NCBI RefSeq assembly: GCF_021730615.1
Contig: NZ_JAJLMN010000001.1
Location: 2,677,501-2,741,500, forward strand
DNA length: 64,000 bases
Reading direction: 5' to 3'
Source of the DNA: Lichenibacterium dinghuense
GTDB lineage: Bacteria; Pseudomonadota; Alphaproteobacteria; Rhizobiales; Beijerinckiaceae
Shown here: in pieces, positions 38,790 to 48,919 of the stretch
How the letters are laid out: every line of letters starts with the position of its first letter
Numbering within the stretch: position 1 is the stretch's first letter
Translations under genes and position numbers: made by a program
Notes under the pieces: generated by a model
Seen by the model: only the letters and a program-made list of their open reading frames with translations
What the model was told of the DNA's origin: nothing
The model's database searches: none

Positions 38790-39827
38790 TCAGGCCGGCG
38801 AGTAGACCCTCAGGCTGTGGAAGCGCAGGCCGACGGGGTCGCCCACCCGCAGGCCGCCGGCGTCCGGCAGGTCGACCTCGACGCGGCGCGCCAGGCCCGC
38901 CACGCTCAGCTCCGCCCGCGCGCCCCGCGACGCCCAGAGCAGGGTCTCGACGCGGGCCGGCACGCCCTGGCCGGCCGGAACCAGCGCGGCGTCGCCGGGG
39001 CGCAGGAACTGGCGGGCCGCGCCGTCGGGCAGGCCGTCCGGCGCCGCGCCGATGTCGAAGCCGGCCAAGCGCACGCGGCCGCCCGCGACCGCGACGTCGA
39101 GGGCGGTCGGGTCGCCGACGAAGGAGGCCACGAAGGCGGTGCGCGGCGCGGCGTAGATGTCGGCGGGCCGGCCCACCTGCTCGATGCGGCCGGCGTTGAG
39201 GATGGCCACGCGGTCGGCCAGCTCCATCGCCTCGTCCTGGTCGTGCGTGACGAAGACCGTGGTCTGGCCCGTGCGCTCGTGGATCTCCCGCAGCCAGCGG
39301 CGCAGGTCCTTGCGCACGCGGGCGTCGAGCGCGCCGAAGGGCTCGTCCAGCAGGAGCACGCGGGGCTCGATGGCGAGCGCCCGCGCGAGCGCGACGCGCT
39401 GGCGCTGGCCGCCGCTGAGCTGCGCCGGGTAGCGCTTCTCCAGCCCCCCGAGCTGCACGAGGTCGATGAGCGACAGCACGCGCCGGCGGATGTCGTCGGA
39501 GGACGGCCGCCGGCGGCGCGGGCGCACGCGCAGCCCGTAGGCCACGTTGTCGAAGATCGTCATGTGGCGGAACAGGGCGTAGTGCTGGAACACGAAGCCG
39601 ACGCCGCGCTCGCCCACGGCGAGGCCCGCCGTCGAGGCGCCGTCGAAGGCGACGCTGCCCTCCTCGTGGCTTTCGAGCCCCGCGATCACGCGCAGCAGCG
39701 TGGTCTTGCCCGACCCCGAGGGGCCGAGCAGGGCCAGCAGCTCGCCGCGGTCGACGTCGAGCGACACGCCGCGCAGGGCGGCGCCCCCGTCGTAGGCCTT
39801 GACGAGGTCGCGCACCGCGATGCTCAC
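38790..39827 (-). CDS. cysA: Sulfate/thiosulfate ABC transporter ATP-binding protein CysA
   Basis: A 345-residue ATPase of the sulfate importer. Walker A is GPSGSGKTT near residue 36, the Q-loop [20 protein letters not shown] is typical of CysA, the signature is LSGGQRQR near 135, and Walker B is [12 protein letters not shown] near 155 with H-loop [10 protein letters not shown]-terminal TOBE-like regulatory domain ([10 protein letters not shown] onward) completes it. The GTG at 39827 gives the usual length. It is the last gene of the five-gene operon, 34 bp after cysW. Confidence 0.95.
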   Translation of the reverse strand: MSIAVRDLVKAYDGGAALRGVSLDVDRGELLALLGPSGSGKTTLLRVIAGLESHEEGSVAFDGASTAGLAVGERGVGFVFQHYALFRHMTIFDNVAYGLRVRPRRRRPSSDDIRRRVLSLIDLVQLGGLEKRYPAQLSGGQRQRVALARALAIEPRVLLLDEPFGALDARVRKDLRRWLREIHERTGQTTVFVTHDQDEAMELADRVAILNAGRIEQVGRPADIYAAPRTAFVASFVGDPTALDVAVAGGRVRLAGFDIGAAPDGLPDGAARQFLRPGDAALVPAGQGVPARVETLLWASRGARAELSVAGLARRVEVDLPDAGGLRVGDPVGLRFHSLRVYSPA

Positions 39828-39861
39828 GCCCGCGCGGGCGGCGTCCGCCGCGCCCACCGGG

Positions 39862-40719
39862 TCAGTGCCGCCGGGCGCCGGCGAGGGCGTCGGCGTGGCG
39901 CCCTTCGAGGAGAACCTTGAGGGCCAGGGTGACGAGGGCCAGGAGAGCGAGGAGCGAAGCGACCGCGAAGGCGGCGGCGAGGTCGTATTCATTGTACAGG
40001 ATCTCGACGTGGAGCGGCAGCGTGTTGGTGAGCCCGCGGATGTGCCCCGACACGACCGACACCGCGCCGAACTCGCCCATGGCGCGGGCGTTGCAGAGCA
40101 GCACGCCGTAGAGCAGGCCCCAGCGGATGTTGGGCAGCGTGACGGTCATGAAGCAGCGCAGGCCGGAGGCGCCCAGCGTCAGCGCGGCCTCCTCGTCGGC
40201 GCGGCCCTGCTCCTCCATGAGGGGGATCAGCTCCCGCGCCACGAAGGGAAAGGTCACGAACACCGTGGCGAGCACGATGCCCGGCACGGCGAAGACGATC
40301 TGCACCCCGTGCGCGTCGAGCCAGGGGCCGAGCAGGCCCTGCGCGCCGAACACCAGCACGTAGATCAGCCCCGACACCACGGGCGACACCGAGAAGGGGA
40401 TGTCGATCAGGGTCAGCAGCAGGCTCTTGCCCGGGAAGGCGAACTTCGCGATGCACCAGGAGGCCGCGACCCCGAAGGCGGCGTTGAGCGGCACCGCGAT
40501 GGCGGCCACCGTCAGTGTGAGCCGCAGGGCCGCCAGCGCGTCGGGCTCGGAAAGGGCGGCGAGGTAGCCGTCGACCCCCTTGCCGAGGGCCTCGACGAAG
40601 ACGGCGACGAGCGGCACGGCGACGAACAGCAGGAGGAACCCCGCCCCGACCGCGATGAGGAGGACGCGCACGGCCGGGCTCTCGCCCAGGGCGTCGCGCC
40701 GGGGACCCGCGTCAGCCAT
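39862..40719 (-). CDS. cysW: Sulfate ABC transporter permease CysW
   Basis: A 285-residue inner-membrane permease with six hydrophobic segments and the cytoplasmic EAA loop [20 protein letters not shown] that contacts Cys[18 protein letters not shown] and [14 protein letters not shown] are characteristic of CysW rather than CysT. It overlaps the cysT stop by 8 bp and precedes cysA. With CysT it forms the heterodimeric channel for sulfate/thiosulfate. Confidence 0.95.
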   Translation of the reverse strand: MADAGPRRDALGESPAVRVLLIAVGAGFLLLFVAVPLVAVFVEALGKGVDGYLAALSEPDALAALRLTLTVAAIAVPLNAAFGVAASWCIAKFAFPGKSLLLTLIDIPFSVSPVVSGLIYVLVFGAQGLLGPWLDAHGVQIVFAVPGIVLATVFVTFPFVARELIPLMEEQGRADEEAALTLGASGLRCFMTVTLPNIRWGLLYGVLLCNARAMGEFGAVSVVSGHIRGLTNTLPLHVEILYNEYDLAAAFAVASLLALLALVTLALKVLLEGRHADALAGARRH

Positions 40720-41575
40720 GTCCGTACCTCCGGCGCCCGAGGGCCTGGACGAGGTTGATGGCGAGCAGCACGGTGAAGCTCACGAGCAGCATGGCCACCG
40801 CCACGCCGGTCGCGCCCGCGTAGTCGTATTCTTCGAGGCGCTGCACGATGATCAGGGGCAGGATCTCCGACACGTAGGGGGCGTTGCCGGCGATGAAGAT
40901 CACCGAGCCGTATTCGCCCACGGCCCTGGCGAAGGTGAGCGCGAAGCCGGTGAGGATCGCGGGCGTGAGGGTGGGGAGCACCACCGCGAACAGGGTCCGG
41001 GCCCGCGACGCGCCGAGCGTCGCCGAGGCTTCCTCCACCTCGCGGTCGAGGTCGACGACCAGCGGCTGCACGGAGCGCACCACGAAGGGCAGGCCGACGA
41101 AGATCAGCGCCACCAGGATGCCGAGCGGCGTGTAGGCGACCTTGATGCCGAGCCGCAGCAGGGGCGCGCCGAGCCACCCGTTCGGCCCGTAGAGCGACGC
41201 GAGCGCGATGCCGGCGACCGCGGTGGGGAGCGCGAAGGGCAGGTCCACGGCGGCGTCGAGCAGGCGGCGGCCGGGAAAGCGGTAGCGCGTCAGCACCCAG
41301 GCGAGCAGCACGCCGAACAGAGTGTCGATGCAGGCGGCCGCGAAGGCCGTGCCGAACGACACCCGGAAGGCCGACAGGATGCGGGGATCGGTGACGATGC
41401 GCGCCGCCCCAGCCGGGCCGATGCCGGTCGCGCGCCACGCCAGCACGGCGAGCGGGAACAGCACGATCAGGCCGAGGTAGAGCAGCGTGAAGCCCATCGC
41501 CGGGCCGAAGCCCGGCAGGGCGCTGGCGCGCCGGAACCGGCGGCGGGCCGGCGCCTCGACGGTCAGGACCGACAT
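40712..41575 (-). CDS. cysT: Sulfate ABC transporter permease CysT (CysU)
   Basis: A 287-residue inner-membrane permease. [40 protein letters not shown] and the EAA loop [20 protein letters not shown] are family hallmarks, followed by [15 protein letters not shown] and [11 protein letters not shown]. It lies 109 bp downstream of the binding-protein gene, with a strong palindrome in the gap, and overlaps cysW. Confidence 0.95.
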   Translation of the reverse strand: MSVLTVEAPARRRFRRASALPGFGPAMGFTLLYLGLIVLFPLAVLAWRATGIGPAGAARIVTDPRILSAFRVSFGTAFAAACIDTLFGVLLAWVLTRYRFPGRRLLDAAVDLPFALPTAVAGIALASLYGPNGWLGAPLLRLGIKVAYTPLGILVALIFVGLPFVVRSVQPLVVDLDREVEEASATLGASRARTLFAVVLPTLTPAILTGFALTFARAVGEYGSVIFIAGNAPYVSEILPLIIVQRLEEYDYAGATGVAVAMLLVSFTVLLAINLVQALGRRRYGHG

Positions 41576-41628
41576 GCCGGCCCCCTTCCCGGACGCGCCG
41601 TGAAACGACCGTGATGCCCCCCTCCGCT

Positions 41629-41650
41629 CATCCCCGCGCAGGCGGGGATG
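41629..41650. repeat. IPACAGM-type short palindrome, copy 2
   Basis: A 9-bp perfect stem CATCCCCGC / GCGGGGATG with GCAG loop between the sulfate-binding-protein gene and cysT, in the same element class as 17434-17451. On the minus-strand transcript it could protect the upstream binding-protein message or attenuate permease expression. Confidence 0.75.
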
Positions 41651-41684
41651 GCCGGCTGTCGGAGACGGGCGACATTCGAGGGCT

Positions 41685-42704
41685 TCACTGGTGGTTCGCC
41701 GCCTGGATCTGGTCGAACATGCCGCCGTCGGCGAAATAGGTCGCCTGCGCCTTGGTCCAACCCCCGAAGTCCTTGTCGACCGTCAGGAGGTCGAGCTTCG
41801 GGAAGCGGGCGAGGTCGGCCGGGTCGGCGGCTTCGGGGTGGATCGGCCGGTAGAAGTCGTGGGCGATGATCTTCTGCCCGGCCGGGGTGTACAGGAACTG
41901 AAGGTAGGCCTCCGCCTCCTTGCGGGTGCCCTTCTGGTCGACGTTGGCGTCCACCACGGCCACGGGCGGCTCGCACAGCACGGACAGCGACGGCACCACG
42001 ATGTCGAACTTGTCGCGGCCGAACTCTTCCGAGGCCAGGAAGGCCTCGCTTTCCCACGCGATCAGCACGTCGCCGAGGCCGCGCTGGGCGAAGGACACGG
42101 TGGCGCCGCGCGCGCCCGCGTCGAGCACGGGGGCGTTCTTGTAGATGGCGGCCACGAAGTCCTGCGCCTTCTTCGGGTCGTCGCCGTTCGCCTTGCGGCC
42201 GTAGCCGAGCGCGGCGAGGAAGTTCCAGCGGGCGCCGCCGGACGTCTTCGGGTTCGGGGTGACGACCGAGATGCCGGGCTTGGCGAGGTCGTCCCAGTCC
42301 TTGATGTTCTTCGGGTTGCCCTTGCGCACCAGGAACACGACCGTCGACGTGTAGGGGGAGGAGCGGTCGGGCAGGCGGCTCTGCCAGTCCGCCGCGATGC
42401 GCCCGGTCTTCGACGCGATGGCGTCGATGTCGGCGGCGAGCGCCAGCGTCACGACGTCGGCCTTGAGGCCGTCGATCACCGAGCGCGCCTGGGCGCCCGA
42501 GCCGCCGTGCGAGGCCTGGATCGTCACGGTCTCGCCGGTCTTGGCCTTCCAGTCGTCGGCGAAGACCCTGTTGATGTCCTTGTAGAGTTCCCGCGTCGGG
42601 TCGTAGCTGACGTTGAGGAGGCTCGCCGCGCCGGCCGCCCCGGCGAGGCCGAGCAGGAGGGCGACGCCGGCCGCGCCGGACAGGATGAGCGATCGCGCTG
42701 ACAT
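41685..42704 (-). CDS. Periplasmic sulfate-binding protein
   Basis: A 339-residue solute-binding protein of the Sbp/CysP family. A Sec signal peptide ([20 protein letters not shown]) ends near residue 26. The mature start [17 protein letters not shown], the [12 protein letters not shown] ligand loop and [20 protein letters not shown] are diagnostic. It delivers sulfate or thiosulfate to CysTWA. It lies 53 bp after the serine acetyltransferase gene in the same operon. Whether it is Sbp or CysP by preference cannot be decided here. Confidence 0.94.
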   Translation of the reverse strand: MSARSLILSGAAGVALLLGLAGAAGAASLLNVSYDPTRELYKDINRVFADDWKAKTGETVTIQASHGGSGAQARSVIDGLKADVVTLALAADIDAIASKTGRIAADWQSRLPDRSSPYTSTVVFLVRKGNPKNIKDWDDLAKPGISVVTPNPKTSGGARWNFLAALGYGRKANGDDPKKAQDFVAAIYKNAPVLDAGARGATVSFAQRGLGDVLIAWESEAFLASEEFGRDKFDIVVPSLSVLCEPPVAVVDANVDQKGTRKEAEAYLQFLYTPAGQKIIAHDFYRPIHPEAADPADLARFPKLDLLTVDKDFGGWTKAQATYFADGGMFDQIQAANHQ

Positions 42705-42757
42705 GGGGGTTCTCGGGCCGTGAGGGAGGGACGTCGACCGTCCCACGGTGGAAGGGG

Positions 42758-43717
42758 TCAGTCGGACAGCCGCTGCGCTTCGGCGCCGTTTCGCGACGCC
42801 GAGGCCTGGGTGACGCGGCTGCCGGGCGGCACGCTGGCGTTCAGGCAGACGTTGCCGCCGATGATGGAGCCGCGGCCGACCGTGATGCGGCCGAGCAGCG
42901 TGGCGTTGGCGTAGACCACGACGTCGTCCTCGAGGATCGGGTGGCGCTGGACGCCGCGGAGCGACGTGCCCGCCGGGGCGTGCCGGCCCCCGAGCGTCAC
43001 GCCCTGGTGCAGGCGGACGCGGTCGCCCACGATCGCGGTCTCGCCGATCACCACGCCGGTGCCGTGGTCGATGAAGAAGCTGTCGCCGACCGTGGCGCCG
43101 GGGTGGATCTCGATGCCGGTCAGCGAGCGGGCGACGTCCGAGATGAGCCGCGCCGGGAAGCCGGCGCCGAGCCCGTGCAGCACGTGCGCCAGGCGGTGGT
43201 GCAGCAGCGCCGCCATGCCCGGATAGCCGAGCAGGATCTCGGGGGCGCTCGACGCGGCGGGGTCGGCGTCGAGCGCGGCGCGGAGGTCGCCGACGAGCCG
43301 CGCGCGGACCTCGGGCAGCGCCGCCGCGAAGGAGCGGGTGATGTCGAGCGCCCTGCCGTCCGCCCCGCCCGCCGGCGCCAGGTCCTCGTCCGCGAAGGCG
43401 AGGCCGAGGCGCACCTGGTCCTCGAGCAGCCCCAGCGCCGTCGACAGCGTGCCGCACACGAAGCCGTCGAAGGCGGCGGCGCCGCTCTGGGACTGGCCGT
43501 AGTGGCTCGGGAACAGGGCCGCGGACAGGTCCGCCACGATGCCCGCGAGGGCGTCGCGCGACGGCATCGGGCGGATGCGGCCGCCATGGCGGATGTTGTG
43601 GGTGTGGTCCCGCGACAGGCGCAGCGCCGTCGCGACCCCGTCGATGTCGTAGCGCGACATCGGCGCGGGCGACGACAGGCCGAAGCCGGCCCTTCGCTGG
43701 AGTTTGCTGTCGAGCAT
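42758..43717 (-). CDS. Serine O-acetyltransferase (EpsC-like)
   Basis: A 319-residue enzyme that makes O-acetylserine from serine and acetyl-CoA, the carbon acceptor for sulfide in cysteine synthesis. An N-terminal helical region of about 170 residues leads to [20 protein letters not shown]. The left-handed beta-helix of hexapeptide repeats follows ([46 protein letters not shown]). The Asp-His pair is in FFIDHGTG. It heads the operon with the sulfate transporter, so substrate import and acceptor synthesis are co-expressed. The start at MLDSKLQRR is the first ATG; a second at MSRYDID is possible. Confidence 0.92.
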   Translation of the reverse strand: MLDSKLQRRAGFGLSSPAPMSRYDIDGVATALRLSRDHTHNIRHGGRIRPMPSRDALAGIVADLSAALFPSHYGQSQSGAAAFDGFVCGTLSTALGLLEDQVRLGLAFADEDLAPAGGADGRALDITRSFAAALPEVRARLVGDLRAALDADPAASSAPEILLGYPGMAALLHHRLAHVLHGLGAGFPARLISDVARSLTGIEIHPGATVGDSFFIDHGTGVVIGETAIVGDRVRLHQGVTLGGRHAPAGTSLRGVQRHPILEDDVVVYANATLLGRITVGRGSIIGGNVCLNASVPPGSRVTQASASRNGAEAQRLSD

Positions 43718-43771
43718 CGCGGATGGGGCCTCTGGGCGGAACCGGTCGATCGGCGCCAAGCTACCCTGAAA

Positions 43772-43790
43772 ATCTACAATGTCTATAGAT
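43772..43790 (-). promoter_or_regulatory. Candidate operator upstream of sulfur operon
   Basis: An inverted repeat ATCTA-N9-TAGAT within an AT-rich island (43768-43800) about 55-75 bp before the serine acetyltransferase start. The spacing fits LysR-type sites, and a CysB/CbL-like regulator would be expected. It is a candidate only. Confidence 0.4.
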
Positions 43791-43886
43791 AAATTGAAAC
43801 TTGCGTCGGCGGCTCGCCGGCCGGCCGTCCGGCGTTCCGAGCGGGGTCGGCCCTGCCGGGCGGCGACCCGATCCCGGTCGCGCCCG

Positions 43887-44072
43887 TCAGTGCAGGACCA
43901 GTTGGCGATGCGACGGCGTCGGGGCGTCGCCGGCCCGCGCCGCGGCTTCCGCGCGCAGCCAGCGCATCGCGGCGTCGAGCAGGCCGGGGCCGTGCCGCCC
44001 CTGGAGGGCGCGGGCGTCGGCCAGGATCTCGGACACGGACCGCCCGTCCGCCCGCTGCATGCGATGATCCAT
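43887..44072 (-). CDS. Small helical protein of unknown function
   Basis: A 61-residue putative protein starting MDHRMQRADGRSVSEILADA, continuing with a charged helix RALQGRHGPGLLDAAMRWLR and tail HRQLVLH. The helical block looks coding, but no family is recognised and the ribosome-binding site (GGGGGTC) is weak. It could be spurious in such GC-rich DNA. Confidence 0.4.
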   Translation of the reverse strand: MDHRMQRADGRSVSEILADARALQGRHGPGLLDAAMRWLRAEAAARAGDAPTPSHRQLVLH

Positions 44073-44209
44073 CCGAGACCCCCTCCGGCCGCCGCCGTCG
44101 CGACACGAGACAAGCCTGCCGCAGCGCGGCATCGAGGGTCGGGTGCCCCGTGGAGGCGCATGGCTGCGCATTGGCCACCGCCGATCTCGCGGGCGGGTCG
44201 AGCGCCCGT

Positions 44210-44455
44210 TCAGCGCAGGGGTGCGAGCGTCGTCCCCTCGTGCCGCTCGGCCGCGAAAGCGTCGAGGGCTTCGCGGGCGCCGCTCAGCACGATGAGCACG
44301 TCGTGGCCGGGCAGGCCGCGGTCGGTCACGCCCCCCGGCCCGACAGACAGGCCGGCTTCGAGGGCCGCGCCGCGCACCGCGGTCTCGAAGGCGTGGGCTT
44401 CCTCGCCCGTGGGGAACAGGTTGGAAAACCGTCGCTCGACCGTCATGCCGTCCAT
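44210..44455 (-). CDS. Small protein of unknown function
   Basis: An 81-residue protein from the ATG at 44455, with an alternative ATG at 44446 (TVERRFSNLFPTGEEAHAFE). It has an alpha/beta look: GEEAHAFETAVRGAALEAGL, then LPGHDVLIVLSGAREALDAF. The fold resembles small ferredoxin-like domains, but no family is recognised. It is divergent from the tiny membrane peptide and SorC genes. Confidence 0.5.
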   Translation of the reverse strand: MDGMTVERRFSNLFPTGEEAHAFETAVRGAALEAGLSVGPGGVTDRGLPGHDVLIVLSGAREALDAFAAERHEGTTLAPLR

Positions 44456-44665
44456 CTCCGATCCGGGTATGCGTGGGAACGCGGGTGCTCGCGTCGCGAG
44501 TTCCGCTCCGCCGCCGGGCCGGGCGGAAAGCGGCGCGTCCACCATCATGTGTGAGAGATCGGGGGCCGGCGCGGGGCTACCGCTCCGGTCCATGACCCGC
44601 GATGCGCCCCGGAACGCCGTCCCGGCCGCCGGCCGCGCCGGCGTCGTCCCGGCGGGAGGCGCCGC

Positions 44666-44761
44666 GTGAACCTGATGGTCGCCTATGTCGGGGCTTTCCT
44701 GGGCAGTCTCGCCCTGCTCGGCCTGCTGGGCTGGATCCTGCTCTGGCCGTCGCGGCGCTGA
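44666..44761 (+). CDS. 31-residue single-pass membrane peptide
   Basis: A tiny reading frame encoding MNLMVAYVGAFLGSLALLGL then LGWILLWPSRR: one membrane helix with a basic C-terminus. It starts at GTG with an excellent GGGAGG site six bases upstream, which supports translation. It ends 44 bp before the sorC-type gene and may be a leader or small membrane regulator of that transcript. Confidence 0.5.
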   Translation: MNLMVAYVGAFLGSLALLGLLGWILLWPSRR

Positions 44762-44805
44762 ACGGACCGTTGTGGCGCCGCCGCTCGGCGTTTAAGGATC
44801 GGGCC

Positions 44806-45825
44806 ATGGCCAAGGACAGCCGCGGGGGACCCGCCACGCCGCCCCCGGACGGGACGTTGCAGCCGGGGCGCCGGTCGCAACGGCTGCGGCTGCGCGCCGC
44901 CTGGATGTACCACGTCGAGGAGATGACCCAGACCGCCATCGCGGAAGCGCTCGGCATCGGGCGCGTCACCGTGGTGCGCCTGCTGTCGGACGCGCAGGCG
45001 CTCGGCGAGGTCCGCGTCTCGCTCAGCCGCGACATCGCCGAACTCACCGCGCTGGAGCGCGGGCTGGAGCGGCGGTTCGGCATCGGCGAGGTCGTGGTGG
45101 CGCCCCTGTCGGGCCCCGACGCCGACCCCACCCTGCCGATCGGGGCCGCCGCGGGGCGCACCCTGTCCGACCTGCTCAGGCCCGGCATGCGGGTCGGCGT
45201 CGGCTGGGGCAAGACGATGATCGCCGCCCTCGGCGCCATCGACGAGCGCGTGGTGCCGGGCCTCAGCGTCGTGTCGATGCTCGGCGGCATCGCCAAGGTG
45301 CTGCAGTACAACCCGGCCGACTTCGCCTGGCAGCTGTCCCGCCTGCTCGGCGCCGACTGCTTCCTGATCCCGGCCCCGGCCGTGGTGGACAGCCCCGACA
45401 CCAAGCGGGCGCTGGTCGAGCGCTGCGGCCTCGGCGAGATCTTCGACCTCGGCCGGGAGCTCGACGCCGTGGTGATGAGCGTCGGCAGCATGGGGCCGGA
45501 CAACATCTCCTACCGCTTCGGCTATTTCTCCGAGGAGGAGCGGCGCTCGCTGCTCGACGCCGGGGCGGTCGGCGACCTCCTGTACCAGTTCTTCGACGTC
45601 GACGGCGCCCTGCTCGACCATCCGATCAACGCCCGCGTGATGGCGGTGCCGGTCGACAGCATCCGGTCCGCGCCGGCGCGCGTCATCGCGTCCGGCGGCC
45701 CCGGCAAGGTCCGGGCCCTGCTGGGCGCGATCCGGCTCGCGCGGCCGACCGTGCTGATCACCGACGAGGTTACCGCGACGGCGCTGCTGGAGCTGGCCGG
45801 CCCCGCACCCGACACCGCAACCTGA
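44806..45825 (+). CDS. SorC-family sugar-responsive transcription regulator
   Basis: A 339-residue regulator. An N-terminal winged helix (AAWMYHVEEMTQTAIAEALG, IGRVTVVRLLSDAQALGEV) at about 30-75 binds DNA. The rest is the SorC effector domain for phosphosugars or polyols, with VGVGWGKTMIAALGAI, VSMLGGIAK, YNPADFAWQLSRLLGADCFL and the C-terminal ARVIASGGPGKVRALLGAIR. Members control polyol or carbohydrate transport operons. The regulated genes are not next to it: downstream is a hybrid kinase. Self-regulation with the small peptide upstream is possible. Confidence 0.92.
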   Translation: MAKDSRGGPATPPPDGTLQPGRRSQRLRLRAAWMYHVEEMTQTAIAEALGIGRVTVVRLLSDAQALGEVRVSLSRDIAELTALERGLERRFGIGEVVVAPLSGPDADPTLPIGAAAGRTLSDLLRPGMRVGVGWGKTMIAALGAIDERVVPGLSVVSMLGGIAKVLQYNPADFAWQLSRLLGADCFLIPAPAVVDSPDTKRALVERCGLGEIFDLGRELDAVVMSVGSMGPDNISYRFGYFSEEERRSLLDAGAVGDLLYQFFDVDGALLDHPINARVMAVPVDSIRSAPARVIASGGPGKVRALLGAIRLARPTVLITDEVTATALLELAGPAPDTAT

Positions 45826-45933
45826 GGGAAACGTCGGGGGTGGCCTTTTCAGGATCACCCGAGGCGCGGCGGGCCGTTGCGCCGAACCGCGGGTTGGGCC
45901 AGTCTCGGCAGCCAAAGCTCGGCCGCTCCGCCG

Positions 45934-48867
45934 ATGGGATCAGGACCCTTGCCAACGCCCACCGACGACCCGGCCGGTGACCGCGAACGGAAACGCCTGG
46001 AGGCGCTCCGCGCCTACGCGATTCTGGACACGGACCGCGAGCCCGAGTTCGACGACATCGTCGCTGTGGCGGCGCGGGCCTGCGACACGCCCATCGCCCA
46101 CATCAACTTCCTCGACCGCCACCGCCAATGGTTCAAGGCCGAGATCGGGATCGGCCGCCGCGAACTGCCCGCGACGGCCCCGCTCTGCGCCGCGACGCTG
46201 GACGCGGACGAGATCTTCGTGGTCCCCGACACGGCGGCCCTGCCCGGAGGCGCCCTGCGCGATTTCGCCGGGCCGGCGCCGCGCTTCTACGCCGGCGTGC
46301 CGCTGAAAACCCCGGACGGCGTCGCCATCGGCACGCTCTGCGTCCTCGACCACCGCCCCCGGACGCTCGACGAGCAGCAGCTCTTCATCCTGAAGGCGCT
46401 CGGACGGTCCGTGATGGCGCAGCTCGACCTGCGCCGGGCCGTGGCGGAGCGCGACCGGGCGTTCGCGCGCGAGCGCCGCGCCGAGGCGGAGCGCCGCGCC
46501 GCCGCGCGGAGCCTGCGCGACAGCCGCGAGCGGTCCGACGCCGCCCTGGCGAGCGGGCTCGTCGGCTTCGTCGACTGGGACGCGGGCACCGGCCTCGTGC
46601 GCGGCGACGCGCGCTTCGCGGGCTTCCTCGGCCTGCCGCCCGAGGCCGCGGCGGCGGGCCTCGACCCCGGCGCGCTCCTGGCCCGGGTCCGCGCCGAGGA
46701 CCGGGACCGGGTGGGGCGGGAGGTCGGGGCGGCCTTCGCCGAGGGGCGGGACTTCGTGACCGAGTTCCGCGTGGCGCCGGAGGGGGGCACCGCGCCGCGG
46801 TCCGCGCTGTGGCTGCTGCTCGGCGGCCGCTGCTACCGGGCTGAGGACGGCGCGCCGCGGCGCCTGGCCGGCATCGCCATCGACGTCACGGCGTCGCGCT
46901 CGGCCGAAGCCGAGCGGGACGCGGAGCGGCTGCGCTTCAAGGCCGTGCTCGACGCGGCGCCCGTCGGCATCCTGTTCGCCGAGGCGCCCTCGGGCCGCGT
47001 CGTCGGGCAGAACCCGCGCGCCGACGAGATCTTCGGCCACAAGCTGATCCCCACCGAGGCGGTGGAGCAGCACCGCGACTGGATCCTCCACAGGCCGGAC
47101 CGGACCCGGCTGGAGCTCGACCGCTATCCCCTGGCGCGGGCCATCACGCGGGGCGAAACCTCGGCCGGCGAGGAATACCTGTACCGGCGCGGCGACGACA
47201 CGCTGGCCTGGGTGCAGCTCACCGCGGCGCCGATCCGCGACGCCGCGGGCGGCATCGCGGGCGGCGTCGTCTGCATCGAGGACATCGGCGCGCGCAAGGA
47301 CGCCGAGGCCGCGCTGCGGCGCATGAACGAGACGCTGGAGGCGGCCGTCGCGGCGCGAACCCACGAGCTCGACAGCATCTGGCGCCACGCGCGCGACATG
47401 CTCTGCGTGGCGCGCCTCGACGGCACCTTCGTGCGGCTCAACCCCGCCTGGGCCGAGACGCTCGGCCGAACGCCGGAGGACCTGCTCGACACGTCGTCCA
47501 TCGCGCTGGTCCACCCCGACGACCTGTGGCGCACCACCAGCGCCCTGGCGCTCCTGGCCGAGGGGCTGACGGTGCCGGCCTTCGAGAACCGCTACCGGCA
47601 CCGCGACGGCTCCTACCGCTGGTTCTCGTGGAGCGCGGTGCCGCACGACGGGCTGATCTACTGCATCGTGCGCGACGTGACCGACGAGAAGGACGCCGCC
47701 GCCGCCCTGGCCAAGGCCGAGGACGCGCTGCGCCAGTCGCAGAAGATGGAGGCGGTGGGCCAACTCACGGGCGGCATCGCGCACGACTTCAACAACCTGC
47801 TCACCGGCATCACGGGCGCGCTCGACCTGATGCAGCGGCGCATCGCGCAGGGGCGCACCGGCGACGTCGGCCGCTACGTCGAGATCGCGGTCCGCTCGGC
47901 CGACCGGGCCGCGGCGCTGACCCACCGCCTGCTGGCCTTCTCGCGCCGCCAGCCGCTCGACCCGCGCCCCACCGACATGGGCCGCCTCGTCGGCACGATG
48001 GAGGATCTCCTGCGCCGCACCACCGGCGAGGCGATCGGCTTCGAGGTGTCGCTGGCCGAAGGGCTGTGGCCCACGCTGTGCGACCCGCACCAGCTCGAGA
48101 ACGCCCTGCTCAACCTCGTCATCAACGCGCGCGACGCCATGCCGGACGGCGGGCGCCTCGCGATCGAGACCGGCAACGTGACGGTGGGCGAGGCCGCGCC
48201 GGACGGCCCGGCGCCGGGCGACTACGCGGCCCTGACCGTGGCCGACACGGGCGGCGGGATGGCGCCCGAGGTGGCGGCGCGGGCCTTCGACCCCTTCTTC
48301 ACCACGAAGCCGATGGGGCAGGGCACGGGGCTCGGCCTGTCGATGGTCTACGGCTTCGTGCGCCAGTCGGAAGGGCATGTCGCGATCGACACCGCCCCCG
48401 GCCGCGGCACGCGCGTGCGGATCCTGCTGCCGCGCTTCGCCGGCGCCGCGGCCGGCGAGGCGGCGCGCCCCGGCCCGGCCGCCTCGCTCCGCGCGCGGGC
48501 GGCCGAAACCGTGCTGGTGGTGGAGGACGAGCTGTCGGTGCGCGACCTCGTCGTCGAGGTCCTGGCCGACCTCGGCTACCGGGCCCTGCAGGCGCCCGAC
48601 GGGCCGTCGGGCCTGAAGGTTCTGCAGGGGGGCGAGCGCGTCGACCTGCTGGTCACCGACGTGGGCCTGCCGGGCATGAACGGCCGGCAGCTGGCCGAGC
48701 AGGGGCGGCGGCTGCGGCCGGGGCTCCGCGTGCTGTTCATCACCGGCTACGCCGAGGACGCCACCTTCGGCGAGGGCCGCCTCGACCCCGGCCTGCAGAT
48801 GCTCACCAAGCCCTTCACCATCGACGCGCTGGCGGGGCGGATCAGGGCGATGATCGAGGCGGGGTGA
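45934..48867 (+). CDS. GAF-PAS hybrid sensor histidine kinase
   Basis: A 977-residue soluble hybrid kinase. A GAF domain lies at about 20-165 ([47 protein letters not shown]). At least three PAS domains follow (about 185-330, 340-460, 480-590), each ending in a PAC-like stretch. HisKA has [16 protein letters not shown] with phospho-acceptor H617. HATPase_c has [14 protein letters not shown] and [12 protein letters not shown]. The C-terminal receiver has D909 in [13 protein letters not shown]. No membrane segment is seen, so it senses an internal signal such as redox or light-driven chemistry. The start at 45934 is the first ATG close to the GAF domain. Confidence 0.93.
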   Translation: MGSGPLPTPTDDPAGDRERKRLEALRAYAILDTDREPEFDDIVAVAARACDTPIAHINFLDRHRQWFKAEIGIGRRELPATAPLCAATLDADEIFVVPDTAALPGGALRDFAGPAPRFYAGVPLKTPDGVAIGTLCVLDHRPRTLDEQQLFILKALGRSVMAQLDLRRAVAERDRAFARERRAEAERRAAARSLRDSRERSDAALASGLVGFVDWDAGTGLVRGDARFAGFLGLPPEAAAAGLDPGALLARVRAEDRDRVGREVGAAFAEGRDFVTEFRVAPEGGTAPRSALWLLLGGRCYRAEDGAPRRLAGIAIDVTASRSAEAERDAERLRFKAVLDAAPVGILFAEAPSGRVVGQNPRADEIFGHKLIPTEAVEQHRDWILHRPDRTRLELDRYPLARAITRGETSAGEEYLYRRGDDTLAWVQLTAAPIRDAAGGIAGGVVCIEDIGARKDAEAALRRMNETLEAAVAARTHELDSIWRHARDMLCVARLDGTFVRLNPAWAETLGRTPEDLLDTSSIALVHPDDLWRTTSALALLAEGLTVPAFENRYRHRDGSYRWFSWSAVPHDGLIYCIVRDVTDEKDAAAALAKAEDALRQSQKMEAVGQLTGGIAHDFNNLLTGITGALDLMQRRIAQGRTGDVGRYVEIAVRSADRAAALTHRLLAFSRRQPLDPRPTDMGRLVGTMEDLLRRTTGEAIGFEVSLAEGLWPTLCDPHQLENALLNLVINARDAMPDGGRLAIETGNVTVGEAAPDGPAPGDYAALTVADTGGGMAPEVAARAFDPFFTTKPMGQGTGLGLSMVYGFVRQSEGHVAIDTAPGRGTRVRILLPRFAGAAAGEAARPGPAASLRARAAETVLVVEDELSVRDLVVEVLADLGYRALQAPDGPSGLKVLQGGERVDLLVTDVGLPGMNGRQLAEQGRRLRPGLRVLFITGYAEDATFGEGRLDPGLQMLTKPFTIDALAGRIRAMIEAG

Positions 48868-48919
48868 GCGAAAACCGGCCGTCGAGGAACGCTCCGTTTC
48901 CCCATGCGCGGGCTTGGCC

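Noticed and set aside
43887-44072. Leader peptide of the sulfur operon
   Set aside because: The small frame lies upstream on the same strand but has no Cys run or attenuator-like hairpin, so it is reported only as an uncertain small protein.
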